Shown: piece by piece, positions 1 through 9,674 of the stretch
How positions within the stretch are numbered: position 1 is the first letter of the stretch
Layout: each line of letters begins with the position of its first letter
Source of the DNA: Marinobacter sp. X15-166B
GTDB lineage: Bacteria > Pseudomonadota > Gammaproteobacteria > Pseudomonadales > Oleiphilaceae
Assembly: GCF_001752365.1 (NCBI RefSeq)
Contig: NZ_MEIY01000001.1
Coordinates: 3,342,564-3,406,563, forward strand
Length of the DNA stretch: 64,000 nucleotides
Direction of reading: 5' to 3'
Position numbers and translations under genes: made by a program
Notes under the pieces: model-generated
Told to the model about the DNA's origin: nothing
Database searches by the model: none
Seen by the model: only the letters and a program-made list of their open reading frames with translations

Positions 1-260
1 CTCTCAACCACGCAGATGGTGCCGGTATTGCGCGCCCTGTCCTGGCAGATGCCGCACTCACTGGCGTCAGCAAAGTTCTGGCACCGTTCACAACGTTGCA
101 CGCCTATCATTGCGCTGCCCAAGGCATCCGCCAGTCGGGTGCCTCCGGTGCGGCCTTTTTCCAGCAAATGGAACGCCATCCGCTGCGCGGTTTTTTGCCC
201 GACCCCGGGCAGACAGCGCAATGCATCAACCAGCTCATCCACTAACGGACTGAACGACAT
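1..260 (-). CDS. recR: RecR recombination mediator, N-terminal part (cut by window edge)
   Basis: RecR works with RecF and RecO to load RecA at gapped DNA. The visible 86 residues begin MSFSPLVDELVDALRCLPGVGQKTAQRMAF in spirit: a helix-hairpin-helix with the LPGVGQKTAQR motif near residue 17, followed by a four-cysteine zinc finger (CERCQNF...CGIC, about residues 54-70). The ATG is preceded by a GTGAGG-like ribosome site. The Toprim domain lies outside the window. It is the last gene of the classic dnaX-ybaB-recR block, 41 bases after ybaB. Identity is secure from motif and context together. Confidence 0.95.
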   Translation of the reverse strand, partial: MSFSPLVDELVDALRCLPGVGQKTAQRMAFHLLEKGRTGGTRLADALGSAMIGVQRCERCQNFADASECGICQDRARNTGTICVVE

Positions 261-301
261 CCTCACCCCTTACTCGACAATGACCGTTGGGTTAGCGGGC
301 C

Positions 302-625
302 TCAGAACGGCATTTTGAACCCGGGAGGCATGCCCATACCGGACATCATTCCGGACATTTTCTCTTTCTGATGCGCTTCAACCCGACGCACTGCGTCGTT
401 GACCGCTGCCGCCAGCAAATCTTCCAGAATTTCCTTGTCTTCGCTCATCAGCGACGGTTCAATCTCGACCTTGCGCACGTCATGACGACCGTTCATGGTG
501 ATCTTCACCATGCCCGCGCCTGACTCTCCAATCACCTCTGCTTTGGCAATTTCTTCCTGCGCCTTTTGCATGTCTTCCTGCATCTGTTGCGCTTTTTTCA
601 TCAGATCACCCATGCCATTCATCAT
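302..625 (-). CDS. ybaB: YbaB/EbfC nucleoid-associated protein
   Basis: Small DNA-binding protein of the YbaB/EbfC family, which forms dimers that coat the nucleoid. It has 107 residues, the normal family length. The N-terminal half is a charged helix rich in Q, E and K (about residues 8-30), followed by the conserved strand region with [19 protein letters not shown]. It starts with two consecutive methionines; a GAGAGG ribosome site sits upstream. It lies between dnaX and recR, the order found across gammaproteobacteria, and is probably cotranscribed with both. Confidence 0.95.
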   Translation of the reverse strand: MMNGMGDLMKKAQQMQEDMQKAQEEIAKAEVIGESGAGMVKITMNGRHDVRKVEIEPSLMSEDKEILEDLLAAAVNDAVRRVEAHQKEKMSGMMSGMGMPPGFKMPF

Positions 626-717
626 CTGGCTAACCTCTCAATCAATCTGTTGTGAACACTGTTTGCTGATACCGGATGCATTTTAACCCAAGGAGGCGCC
701 GCGGGCGCTATTGCTCC

Positions 718-2571
718 CTACCCCTTGGTGACCACCGGCCTGATACTTTCTTCGACAACCCGCGCGTCGAATCGTTCGACGATCTCATTGACGAGCGGGT
801 CGTTGCGAATGGCTTCTTCGGCCGACGCCTGGCGAGCCTGGCGCTGCTGTTCTTCCCAAACCGCGGGGGTCAGCCCCTGGGTGTCACCCACTTCGATCCG
901 GAGTGTGGTGGCACCACCGAAGCGCTGCTTCAGTGCGTCAAGGATTCGGCTCTGGTGACGGTCATTCAATAACCGGGCGTGGCCGTCTTCCAGCGTCAGC
1001 ACCCAGGCATCCCCCTCACGGTGCATGGCGCCATGACTGGCAAGGTTGCCGGGCATACCGACAATGCCGAGGCTGCGGAACTCCCGTGGCCAGTCAAAAC
1101 CATCACCGGTGCCCCCGGGCTGGTCCGGCAAGGCGGCGACCGCTGGCACCGGCTCGGCCTGCGGGGCGGCCACCGGCTCCGCTGCTTCGTCTTCCCAGGG
1201 AGGCTGGTCTTGGGGGGCGGCGATCTGCTCCTCTACATACGCAGGCACGACCGGTTCGGATTGAACCGGTGCGTCTGGTCCGGAACCGCCGGGGCGGTCG
1301 CCATCCAGCCGGGGCGCCGCAACCGCAGCCGCTTCCGACCCGCTCGGGGCGAGTGGAACCGGTGCCGTGGTCGGCGCCGTTACCGGCGCGGCCTCCTCGC
1401 TTGGCGGCCGGGCACGGTCGGGGTCCTCCGCAGGCTCGCTCGCCGCCGCGGTGCTGGAGGCCAGGCTCGGTGGTTGTCGGCGGGCCGCTCCGGGACGGAA
1501 TGCGAGCATTCTCAACAGCGCCATTTCAAAGCCCATGCGGGCGTCCGGAGTGATGGCCAGATCTTTGCGCCCGATCAGCGCCGCCTGATAAAACAGCTGG
1601 GCGTCTTCCGCACTCAGCTGCCGTGCCAGGGACTGAATCTGTTCGGCGTCGCCCAGGGCGTTATCAACACTACCGGGAACCACCTGCTCCATGGTCACGC
1701 GGTGGAACAAAGACAGCAGATCCGCCAGGATCACGCTGTAGTCCGGTGCGAAATCGGCGATCCGCCGAACCTCCGCCAGCATACCGGGACCATCGTTGGT
1801 CACCAGCGCCTCTACCAGCCTGGCGATGTCGCTCTGATCGAGGGTGCCCAGCATGCTGCTGACATCGCTGGCCGCCAGTTGCCGGTTGCTGTAGGAGATG
1901 GCCTGATCGGTCAGACTGAGCGCGTCGCGCATACTGCCATCGGCAGCGCGGGCCAGCAGCCACAACGCGGCTTCCTCAAAGGGCACCTGCTCCTGGGTGA
2001 GCACATGGTTCAAATGATTGGCAATATGCTCCGGCGTCATCCGCTTCAGATTGAACTGCAGACAACGGGATAACACGGTCACCGGGAGCTTTTGCGGATC
2101 GGTGGTTGCCAGCAAGAATTTGACGTGCTCTGGTGGCTCTTCAAGGGTTTTCAGAAATGCATTGAACGATTGATTGGTGAGCATGTGCACCTCATCAATC
2201 AGATACACCTTGAAGCGCCCCCGGGTCGGTGTGTACTGGACGTTATCCGTCAACTCCCGCATGTCGTCCACACCGGTCCGGGATGCCGCATCAATTTCAA
2301 TCAGATCAGCAAAGCGGCCTTCCTGAATTTCAAGACAACTCGAACACTCACCGCAGGGAGTCGGAGTGATTCCGGTTTCACAATTGAGGCACCGTGCCAG
2401 CAATCGCCCAATGGTGGTCTTTCCCACGCCCCGGGTACCGGTAAACAGATAGGCGTGATGCAGGCGCTGGCTCTCAAGGGCGTGTATCAGCGCCTTGAGT
2501 ACGTGCTCCTGCCCGACCATATCCTCGAATGTTTGCGGCCGCCATTTGCGGGCTAATACCTGGTAGCTCAT
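718..2571 (-). CDS. dnaX: DNA polymerase III subunit gamma/tau
   Basis: Clamp-loader ATPase of the replisome. The 617 residues open with MSYQVLARKWRP. The Walker A motif GTRGVGKTT lies at residues 45-53 and a zinc module with cysteines near 64, 73, 76 and 79 follows. The Walker B/DEVH region and the SRC sensor motif (VTVLSRCLQF) come next. After about residue 365 there is a low-complexity Pro/Ala/Glu linker and then a tau-type C-terminal domain that would contact the polymerase and DnaB. I see no A-rich slippery heptamer like the one that makes gamma in E. coli, so a short form, if made, is not made that way. Confidence 0.97.
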   Translation of the reverse strand: MSYQVLARKWRPQTFEDMVGQEHVLKALIHALESQRLHHAYLFTGTRGVGKTTIGRLLARCLNCETGITPTPCGECSSCLEIQEGRFADLIEIDAASRTGVDDMRELTDNVQYTPTRGRFKVYLIDEVHMLTNQSFNAFLKTLEEPPEHVKFLLATTDPQKLPVTVLSRCLQFNLKRMTPEHIANHLNHVLTQEQVPFEEAALWLLARAADGSMRDALSLTDQAISYSNRQLAASDVSSMLGTLDQSDIARLVEALVTNDGPGMLAEVRRIADFAPDYSVILADLLSLFHRVTMEQVVPGSVDNALGDAEQIQSLARQLSAEDAQLFYQAALIGRKDLAITPDARMGFEMALLRMLAFRPGAARRQPPSLASSTAAASEPAEDPDRARPPSEEAAPVTAPTTAPVPLAPSGSEAAAVAAPRLDGDRPGGSGPDAPVQSEPVVPAYVEEQIAAPQDQPPWEDEAAEPVAAPQAEPVPAVAALPDQPGGTGDGFDWPREFRSLGIVGMPGNLASHGAMHREGDAWVLTLEDGHARLLNDRHQSRILDALKQRFGGATTLRIEVGDTQGLTPAVWEEQQRQARQASAEEAIRNDPLVNEIVERFDARVVEESIRPVVTKG

Positions 2572-2681
2572 GTTCCATCAACTGCGATTATAAATGAGGC
2601 TAACCTTAGCATGCTCAGGGCGTTATAAGAAGCAACCCATGGCGGCCCGGCTCGGATCGGGGGCGACAGAAGCAAGCGGCT

Positions 2682-2703
2682 GAAAACCCATTTACGGGTG
2701 TGA
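2682..2703 (-). terminator. weak hairpin-plus-T candidate downstream of the SRP RNA
   Basis: On the minus strand a 5-bp stem (ACCCG / TGGGT, TAAA loop, one G-U pair) is followed by four T. It lies about 35 bases past the SRP RNA 3' end, where a terminator is expected. The stem is short, so this is only a candidate. Confidence 0.3.
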
Positions 2704-2737
2704 AATACGATTGCCCGGTGCGAGCAGGGGAAGAGAT

Positions 2738-2850
2738 GGGGGTGGCCCCACTAGCAACACTCCGGCACACGAGTCCACCGCTGCGGCTGCTCCCTTCCGG
2801 GCCTGACCGGGTTCACGGTTTATCGTTGCGGAGGCACCAGCGGAGCCACC
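2738..2850 (-). ncRNA. ffs: 4.5S / signal recognition particle RNA (small bacterial type)
   Basis: The RNA scaffold of the signal recognition particle, which binds Ffh and targets nascent membrane proteins. On the minus strand the conserved apical domain is clear: GGTCAGGCCCGGAAGG with its GGAA tetraloop, then GAGCAGCC, and the descending strand containing GTGTGCCGG. The two ends pair: GGTGGCTCC at the 5' end with GGGGCCACC at the 3' end. Its length is about 113 bases, like the E. coli RNA. It lies between dnaX and prsK. The ends are set by the terminal stem and could be off by a few bases. Confidence 0.93.
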
Positions 2851-3117
2851 ATAACAATCCGGACACGCTCGTCCAGATGCGGCGCGCATGTTAGCAAGAG
2901 ACGGCGCCGGCTTCAATCCCTATTCCTCGATAAACAGCAACTTCCACTTTAAACATCAGACAATTACCGGTTTTCCGGCGCATTACAGCGTCACTGCGCC
3001 ATGACGGGGGACGAATTGGCGACGCCGGGGGCGGTTTTCCGCTATGCTCAGAGCAGCGAGATCCCGGTTTAATTTCACCGGCAGCCTGCCCCAACCCGCT
3101 GTTGGTGCTATCACAGG

Positions 3118-5241
3118 ATGTGGTACGTCATGATTACCAGCTTAGGTGTTATCAGCCATATCACGGCGGTGCTGTCATTTTTGCTCCTGGCCGTGCTGAT
3201 CGTCAGCAAATACCTGCGACGCAAGGTTGACCGCGCCATTTTGCTGGCCACGGTCATTTCTTTGGTCTGGGCGGGCTCGGTGGTGACCCAGGTCGTCTGG
3301 GGGCAGCCGGGATTTTTCCCGCGCTATTTACTGGAACTGCTGCGGGATGCGGCCTGGATTGGCGTGCTCCTGGTCCTCCTGATCGACGGCGAGCGTACGG
3401 TCCATTCCTCGGACCGCACACCACCTGTGCTTAAAATCATCGCCGCCACAGTGGCTATCTGCCTGCTCTCCTTTGCCCTGCTGGAATACGCATTCGAGTT
3501 TTCGGTGCTGAACGGCAAAGTCAAAGTGGCGGGGCAAATTGCGCTGGCACTGCTGGGACTGTCGCTGGTCGAGCAAATCTGGCGTAACTCCATCAACTTC
3601 AATCGTTCCAGCCTGCGCTATCTGTGCATCGGTATTGCCACGCTGATGGCGTATGACTTTTTCATGTACACCGATGCCCTGCTTTTTGGTCAGGTGTCCG
3701 ATGCGTTCTGGGGCGCGCGCGGGTTTGTGAATGCCCTGATTGTCCCGCTGTTTGCGGTGAACATGATCAACACCCGTAAACAGCCGGTGCATTTCCAGCT
3801 GTCACGCAACGCCATTTTCCACGCAGGTACCCTCATATTCGCCGGCATTTACCTGCTGTTTCTTGCTGCAGGCAGCTATTACGTGCGCGTTATGGGGGGC
3901 GAGTGGGGGGAAGCCCTGCAGGTCCTGCTCATTACCATCTCCATGGCGTTTTTTATCACCCTGATCACCTCCAGACGGGTGCGTTCCCGTTTGATGGTGT
4001 TCATCAGCCGGCATTTTTTTGACTACAAGTACGACTACCGGGAAGAGTGGCTCAAGCTTACCCGCGAACTTGCCGATCTGGGCGACGCCCCCCCATTGCC
4101 CGAGCGGGTGATCAGCATTCTGTCCGGCCTCGTTGAGGGCAATGCCGGCGCTCTCTGGGTCAAAGATGAAACCGGTCATTACCAGTTGCAGTCCGCCATC
4201 AACCTCTCGCTCCCCAAGCACACCGGCATAGATTGTCAGTCTGAACTGATTCAATTTTTTCTCGAACGGGAATGGGTTGTTGATCTGCACGAATACCGGC
4301 GCGATCCGACCCGGTACAACCTGATGGAAATTCCCGATGCCATTCTCCACACCCCGGACGGTTGGCTCATCATCCCGCTTTACCTTGATAACTCCCTGTA
4401 CGGCCTGGCGCTCATCGGCAACCCCTATGCCAAGGTGGAACTCAATTGGGAAAACTTTGACCTTATCCGGGTGGTGGCCCGCCAAATCTGCAATCTGCTG
4501 GCGCACGCCGATTCGCAATCCATGCTTTCCCGGGCCATGCAGTTTGAAGCCGTCAGTCGGGCCAGCGCCTTCATGGTGCATGACCTGAAGACGCTGATCG
4601 CCCAGCTCTCACTGCTCACCCGAAACGCAGCCAAACACCGCCACAACCCTGCGTTTATCGATGACATGATCGAGACCACCGATCATGCGGTACGCAAAAT
4701 GTCGAATCTGATCGATCACATCCGCAATCCGGTGGACGACCCCCCGAACACCGAAACAGTGGACATCAATGTCATTGCCCGCAATCTGGTGGAGCATTAC
4801 GCGTGGAAAAAGCCCGCCCCCCGCCTGATCGAAACGGCTGAGCCCATCCTCATCCGGGCCGACCCGGACCAACTGAAAAGTGTGCTGGGTCACTTGGTGC
4901 AGAATGCCCAGGACGCCACCCCGCCCGATGGTGAGGTCAGTCTGAGCATGAAAATGTCGGCCGGGTATGTTGTACTCTTCATACAGGACACGGGTTCCGG
5001 AATGACCGAAGAGTTTATCAAGCAGTCACTATTTCAACCTTTCCAGAGCACCAAGGGGCTCACCGGCATGGGGATCGGTGCGTATCAGGCCCGAGAGTAC
5101 GTGCGCCGGCTGGGAGGGAATATCGATGTCACCAGCAAGCCGGAAGTGGGGTCTTGTTTCTCCGTGAGGTTGCCCCTGGCGACCCGGCAGACGCCCGCCA
5201 CCGAACCGGCAAACGTTGCTTATTCCAACAGCCAGAACTGA
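3118..5241 (+). CDS. prsK: XrtA/PEP-CTERM system sensor histidine kinase PrsK
   Basis: Membrane histidine kinase of the exosortase A system. It has 707 residues. The N-terminal 300 carry about eight to ten hydrophobic segments, a GAF-like sensor region follows, and then the kinase core. The phosphate-accepting His is about residue 488 in FMVHDLKT. The ATP site follows with NAQDATPPDG (N box), DTGSGM (G1) and GMGIGAYQAREYVRRLGG (G2). Its partner prsR starts 106 bases downstream. An AGG sits just before the first ATG; another ATG four codons on is possible. In the family, PrsK/PrsR control expression of PEP-CTERM proteins and linked EPS genes. The signal it senses cannot be read from sequence. 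Confidence 0.92.
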   Translation: MWYVMITSLGVISHITAVLSFLLLAVLIVSKYLRRKVDRAILLATVISLVWAGSVVTQVVWGQPGFFPRYLLELLRDAAWIGVLLVLLIDGERTVHSSDRTPPVLKIIAATVAICLLSFALLEYAFEFSVLNGKVKVAGQIALALLGLSLVEQIWRNSINFNRSSLRYLCIGIATLMAYDFFMYTDALLFGQVSDAFWGARGFVNALIVPLFAVNMINTRKQPVHFQLSRNAIFHAGTLIFAGIYLLFLAAGSYYVRVMGGEWGEALQVLLITISMAFFITLITSRRVRSRLMVFISRHFFDYKYDYREEWLKLTRELADLGDAPPLPERVISILSGLVEGNAGALWVKDETGHYQLQSAINLSLPKHTGIDCQSELIQFFLEREWVVDLHEYRRDPTRYNLMEIPDAILHTPDGWLIIPLYLDNSLYGLALIGNPYAKVELNWENFDLIRVVARQICNLLAHADSQSMLSRAMQFEAVSRASAFMVHDLKTLIAQLSLLTRNAAKHRHNPAFIDDMIETTDHAVRKMSNLIDHIRNPVDDPPNTETVDINVIARNLVEHYAWKKPAPRLIETAEPILIRADPDQLKSVLGHLVQNAQDATPPDGEVSLSMKMSAGYVVLFIQDTGSGMTEEFIKQSLFQPFQSTKGLTGMGIGAYQAREYVRRLGGNIDVTSKPEVGSCFSVRLPLATRQTPATEPANVAYSNSQN

Positions 5242-5347
5242 GCAGATACGCGGCCCCCACCGCGTCGTGGCCCGCTTACGGGATTGCAATATCCCCGTTT
5301 TCGGTTAAAGATTATCCATGTAGGCTTCACGATAAAAAGGATTTGTA

Positions 5348-6718
5348 GTGATTGCAGCTAAACGACTTCTCATCGTTGAAGATGACCCGGGACTCCAGAG
5401 CCAGATTCGCTGGTGTTTCAGCGACGAGCTGGAAGTGTCGGTGGCGAGCGACAGGGACAGCGCGCTTACCGCTTTGCGCCGGTTGGAACCCGACGTGGTA
5501 ACCCTTGATCTGGGACTCCCGCCCGACCCGGGTGGCTCCAGTGAAGGGTTCGCCCTGCTTGAAGACATTCTCCGACTGGCCCCCAGCACCAAGGTCATCG
5601 TGGTCACCGGGCGTGAAGACAAAGAAAACGCCGTCAAAGCAATTGGTATGGGGGCCAGCGACTTTTACCAGAAGCCACTGGATGCCGACATCCTCACCTT
5701 CGTGGTTAACCGGGGCTTCCGCCTGGCGGAACTGGAACGTGAAAACCGGGAGCTCTCCCGTCACCGCAACGGCACCACCATCAAAGGCATCATTGCAGCC
5801 AGTCCCCAGATGCTCGGTATTTGCCGCACTCTGGAAAAAGTCGCACCCACCGACGTCACCACCTTGATCGCCGGTGAGACCGGCACCGGTAAAGAATTGC
5901 TCGCCAGAGCATTGCATGATCTGAGCCCCCGTGCTGACCGAACCTTTGCTGCCATCAACTGCGCCGCAATCCCCGAAAACCTGCTGGAAAGCGAACTCTT
6001 CGGGTATGAGAAAGGGGCGTTCACCGGAGCGACGCAAAGCAAAAAAGGCAAGATCGAAAGCGCGAATGGCGGCACGCTGTTTCTGGACGAAATCGGCGAT
6101 ATGCCCATGGCCTTGCAGGCCAAGTTGCTGCGTTTTTTACAGGAGCGGGTGATCGATCGCGTGGGCAGCGTCGAACCTGTCCCAGTGGATGTGCGCGTGG
6201 TGTGCGCAACCCATCGGGACGTGCACCAACTGATTGAGCGCGGCGACTTCCGCGAAGATCTTTACTACCGGATCAGCGAAATCACCCTGGACGTGCCACC
6301 GTTGCGGGAGCGGGACGGCGATTGCCTGGTCATTGCCCAATCCCTGCTGAAAACTCTCGGCAAACAGCTGGATCGCCACCAGCTGGCATTTTCCGAAGAC
6401 GCCGTACGAGCCATCAACCGTTACAACTGGCCCGGTAACGTCCGCGAAATGATCAATAAAATAAAGCGCGCGACCATCATGGCCGACGGCAAGCGGGTCA
6501 CCGCAGCCGACCTGGAGCTGGCCTGCGACGGTGACGCGACCGACAATCATCTGAACCTTCGGCAAGTGCGGGAAAATGCAGAAAAACACGCCATTATCCA
6601 GGCACTTCAAGCGAGCGATTTCAACATGGCGCAGACCGCCCGAAGACTGGGGATTACCCGCCCCACGCTCTACAACCTGACGGACAAATACAAGATAGAC
6701 GCGTCTGCAGAAGCCTGA
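5348..6718 (+). CDS. prsR: XrtA/PEP-CTERM system sigma-54 response regulator PrsR
   Basis: Response regulator of 456 residues with the NtrC-like order receiver, AAA+ and Fis-type HTH. The phosphorylated Asp is about residue 54 (VVTLDLGLP) and the receiver Lys lies in FYQKPLD. Walker A GETGTGKE is at about 176-183. The sigma-54 contact loop GAFTGA is at about 223-228. The C-terminal helix-turn-helix reads AQTARRLGITRPTLYNL. The start is GTG with an AAAGGA site 6 bases ahead. An intact GAFTGA predicts RpoN-dependent targets, but I found no convincing -24/-12 element in the window, so its targets may lie elsewhere. Confidence 0.94.
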   Translation: MIAAKRLLIVEDDPGLQSQIRWCFSDELEVSVASDRDSALTALRRLEPDVVTLDLGLPPDPGGSSEGFALLEDILRLAPSTKVIVVTGREDKENAVKAIGMGASDFYQKPLDADILTFVVNRGFRLAELERENRELSRHRNGTTIKGIIAASPQMLGICRTLEKVAPTDVTTLIAGETGTGKELLARALHDLSPRADRTFAAINCAAIPENLLESELFGYEKGAFTGATQSKKGKIESANGGTLFLDEIGDMPMALQAKLLRFLQERVIDRVGSVEPVPVDVRVVCATHRDVHQLIERGDFREDLYYRISEITLDVPPLRERDGDCLVIAQSLLKTLGKQLDRHQLAFSEDAVRAINRYNWPGNVREMINKIKRATIMADGKRVTAADLELACDGDATDNHLNLRQVRENAEKHAIIQALQASDFNMAQTARRLGITRPTLYNLTDKYKIDASAEA

Positions 6719-6774
6719 ACTGCACCGACAGCGTCTGGCAGGAAGCCCGACCCATGAGCAGGAATAGGTACGAC

Positions 6775-9483
6775 ATGAAAACAAGAAAAGCCTTCACCAA
6801 ACGGTTCCCTTTAGCCCGTGCCAGTCTGTTATCCATTGCGATTACGATGGCTACGGTCGGCTGCGGCGAAGAAAGCACCCAGAATCAGGAAGATGTGCAG
6901 TACCTGAGCCATCTGGATCAGTCACGTTTTTTCCAGCGTCAGGGCGAACTCCGAGCCAGCACGGTAGAGGCCCGGAGTGCCATCGAATTGCAGGCCGGTG
7001 AACCCGCGCCTTATTTCATCCTCGTAGAAAACCTCATCACTGCGGGAGACGGGATTAACGCCGAGCATCAACTCGATGAACTCGCAACACTGCTGGAATC
7101 GGCAGACCCCAGCAGAGATTCCCTGAACCGGATTGTTCTCCTGCGTGCCGAAGCCCTGCGCATTCAACGGGAGTATGACCGGGTCCTGGCGACCCTGACC
7201 GATCTGGACGAACCCTCTTCCACTCAGGCCCTCGACGCGGAATTGCTGAAAGGCCGGGTTTTGCTGGAGACCAACCGGATTGCTGACGCCCGCAAGGCGT
7301 TTGAACAGGCCCATGGGCTGGCTCCGGATGCGGTTCTGCCGCTGATCGGTTTGTCCCGAACCGCCTTCGCGGACAACGATCTGGCACTTACCCGGGAGTA
7401 CATCAAGAAAGCAGAAGAACTGGACGGCCAAACCCCGGCCCTGTGGCTGTGGAAAGCGCAGTTCGCCCAGGCGACTCAAGACTGGGCGACCGCAGAAAGC
7501 GCCTATATCCGGGCGCTGGAAGATATCGGTCAGTATGACGTAATGACCTTCCAGAAATATGAAACCATCTCGGCCCTGATTAACGTATTGCGGGCTCAGA
7601 ACAAATCCGGTGAAGCCTTCGTCTACGAAGAGATCCTCGCCAAATCCGCACCTGGCAACATCAAAAGCAATCTCGAAGCGGCCCAGGAGGCCTTCAATAA
7701 AGGGGATATGGACGCCGCAGGGCATTATCTCGAAGGTGTGTTGAGACAAGCACCGAGCCATGAAAAAAGCGCCCTGCTGCTTGGTCTGGTTCGTTTCCGC
7801 CAGGGCCGCGTCGAAGAGGCCGAGCGGCTCCTTTCTTACGTGGTTAACCAGGGCAGCGATGCGCTGCAAGCCAGCAAACTGCTGGCGGCAACCAAAATAC
7901 AGATGCAAGACCCCGAAGGTGCTCGTGAGCTACTGGAAAACCTGGATGAAAAGCAATCCGATCCGGAAATTCTTGCGCTTACGGGCATCGCCGCCCTCGC
8001 CAGTGGGGATACCCACGTGGGCGAAACCTTTATTGAGCGTGCGTTAGAGCTCAACCCGGACAACCAGAGCCTACGGTTACGGTACGCAAATTACTTCGCA
8101 CGCCAGGGCGATCATGACCGGGCCATCGCCTTAGCCGAACAAGTGATGAACGCAAATCCGACGGCCAATCAGGCCCGATTGCTGATCATTCGCTCCCATA
8201 TGGCGGCGGGCAATACCGCTGCCGCGGCGGAGACCGCCAATGCCTGGATAAAAGAACAACCTGACAACGCCTCTGCCCTGCTGATTCGCGGCCAACTTGC
8301 CGCGCAAACCGGCAACCTGGATGAGGCGCGGCAATACTTTAACCAGGCTGCCACCCAATCGCCCGACAGCGCCGGCCCCAAGATTGCGCTGGGCGCCCTC
8401 GCCCGCAGCCAGGGCAACCAGGAAGAGGCGTTAAAACTGTTCCGGCAAGCCGTGACCCTCGAACCCAATAACCGACAAGCCCTGCAAAATCTCGCAACGT
8501 CTCAGGAGCGCGAAGAATCGCTGGTGTTCATGCGCGAAGTGCTGGCCAAACAGCCCGATGCGATTGGGCCAAAACTGGTGTTACTGGAAGCGGCTCTGGA
8601 AGCCGGTGACACCCCTCAGGCCGATCAGCTCAGCGCTGATCTGCTTGAGCGCCGCAGTGAGAGTGCGCCGGCTCAAGCGGCCCCGGTTGTCGAGTCGTTA
8701 TACAAAGGGGTTGCTGAGAATTTCCTGAAAGCCGGTGAACTGGACAAGGCCGCGGCGCTGTTAAACCGTGGCCGGGTATTGTTTCCAGAGAATGAAGATA
8801 TTGCCCTGCAATCCGCACTGATCAGTTTCCACAAGAATGACGAACACGCCGCCCGGGAAATCATTCAGGAAGCCAAACAAATGCACCCTGCATCCGCTCG
8901 CCCCTATATTACTGAAGCGAGTTATCGCACCAGCCAGGGCAGACACGAAGACGCCGCCGAGCTCTTCCGGCAGGCGCTGGGCAAGCAGGATTCGGTAGCC
9001 ACGGTACTGGCCTACTCCCGGGCCCTGCAAAATTCCGATCAATCCGACAAAGCCATATCGGTACTCGAGGACGCAGCCACCCGCTTCCCGGAACGCCCTG
9101 AAGTGGCCTTGCCACTGGCCCTTCTTTATCAAAGCAACAATCAGCCGGAAAAAGCATCCGACGTCTACGAGCGCATCATTGAGGCAGCACCCAACAACGT
9201 TGTGGCGTTGAACAATCTGGCCTGGCTGCGCCACGAGAACAAAGACGACCGGGCCCTGAAGCTGGCAGAAAGAGCTTATCAACTGAGCCCGAAATCCGCT
9301 GCGGTCACCGATACCTATGGCTGGATACTGCTTGCCTCGGGCCATGTTCAGAAAAGTGTGGAGATACTCGAGCAAGCCCTGCAACTGCAACCGGACGCGA
9401 AGGACATTGCCAACCACCTGGCTGAAGCCTATAAAGCCAACGGCCAGGAAGCTGAGGCACGTCAGGTACTTGAAAAACTGTAA
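6775..9483 (+). CDS. prsT: XrtA/PEP-CTERM system TPR-repeat lipoprotein PrsT
   Basis: A 902-residue secreted TPR protein that completes the prsK-prsR-prsT set. The preferred ATG gives a 30-residue lipoprotein signal with a basic start (MKTRK) and a lipobox ending ATVGC. An upstream in-frame ATG seven codons earlier is possible. From about residue 60 to the end the protein is helical tetratricopeptide repeats, with recurring NNLAWL, GRFLFPE-like and A...Y..NG..EEA patterns. The family is thought to act at the periplasmic or outer-membrane side of EPS/PEP-CTERM export, by analogy with other TPR scaffolds; the exact role is not established. It begins 56 bases after prsR and is probably in the same operon. 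Confidence 0.9.
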   Translation: MKTRKAFTKRFPLARASLLSIAITMATVGCGEESTQNQEDVQYLSHLDQSRFFQRQGELRASTVEARSAIELQAGEPAPYFILVENLITAGDGINAEHQLDELATLLESADPSRDSLNRIVLLRAEALRIQREYDRVLATLTDLDEPSSTQALDAELLKGRVLLETNRIADARKAFEQAHGLAPDAVLPLIGLSRTAFADNDLALTREYIKKAEELDGQTPALWLWKAQFAQATQDWATAESAYIRALEDIGQYDVMTFQKYETISALINVLRAQNKSGEAFVYEEILAKSAPGNIKSNLEAAQEAFNKGDMDAAGHYLEGVLRQAPSHEKSALLLGLVRFRQGRVEEAERLLSYVVNQGSDALQASKLLAATKIQMQDPEGARELLENLDEKQSDPEILALTGIAALASGDTHVGETFIERALELNPDNQSLRLRYANYFARQGDHDRAIALAEQVMNANPTANQARLLIIRSHMAAGNTAAAAETANAWIKEQPDNASALLIRGQLAAQTGNLDEARQYFNQAATQSPDSAGPKIALGALARSQGNQEEALKLFRQAVTLEPNNRQALQNLATSQEREESLVFMREVLAKQPDAIGPKLVLLEAALEAGDTPQADQLSADLLERRSESAPAQAAPVVESLYKGVAENFLKAGELDKAAALLNRGRVLFPENEDIALQSALISFHKNDEHAAREIIQEAKQMHPASARPYITEASYRTSQGRHEDAAELFRQALGKQDSVATVLAYSRALQNSDQSDKAISVLEDAATRFPERPEVALPLALLYQSNNQPEKASDVYERIIEAAPNNVVALNNLAWLRHENKDDRALKLAERAYQLSPKSAAVTDTYGWILLASGHVQKSVEILEQALQLQPDAKDIANHLAEAYKANGQEAEARQVLEKL

Positions 9484-9674
9484 CAAGCTTTCATCCATGC
9501 TTAAAACACCGCAGCCTTACTCCGAAAAGTTCCAAGGGTAAGGTTGCGGCGACCAACTCGCCCCATGCTATTCTTGCTCCGCTTTTCCATCTTGACACCG
9601 AGCTGGTTTGCGCTCCACTTGCCCTCGCTGCGCTGGTGGACTCTCACCACACCAGCGCAAGACAATGGAGTTTT

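Noticed and set aside
979..2073. A 364-codon open frame antisense to dnaX
   Set aside because: The dnaX reading has all expected motifs; the antisense protein is Arg/Gly-rich, as GC-rich shadows are.
718..2571. A programmed frameshift site in dnaX for a gamma form
   Set aside because: I saw no A-rich slippery heptamer like that of E. coli dnaX.
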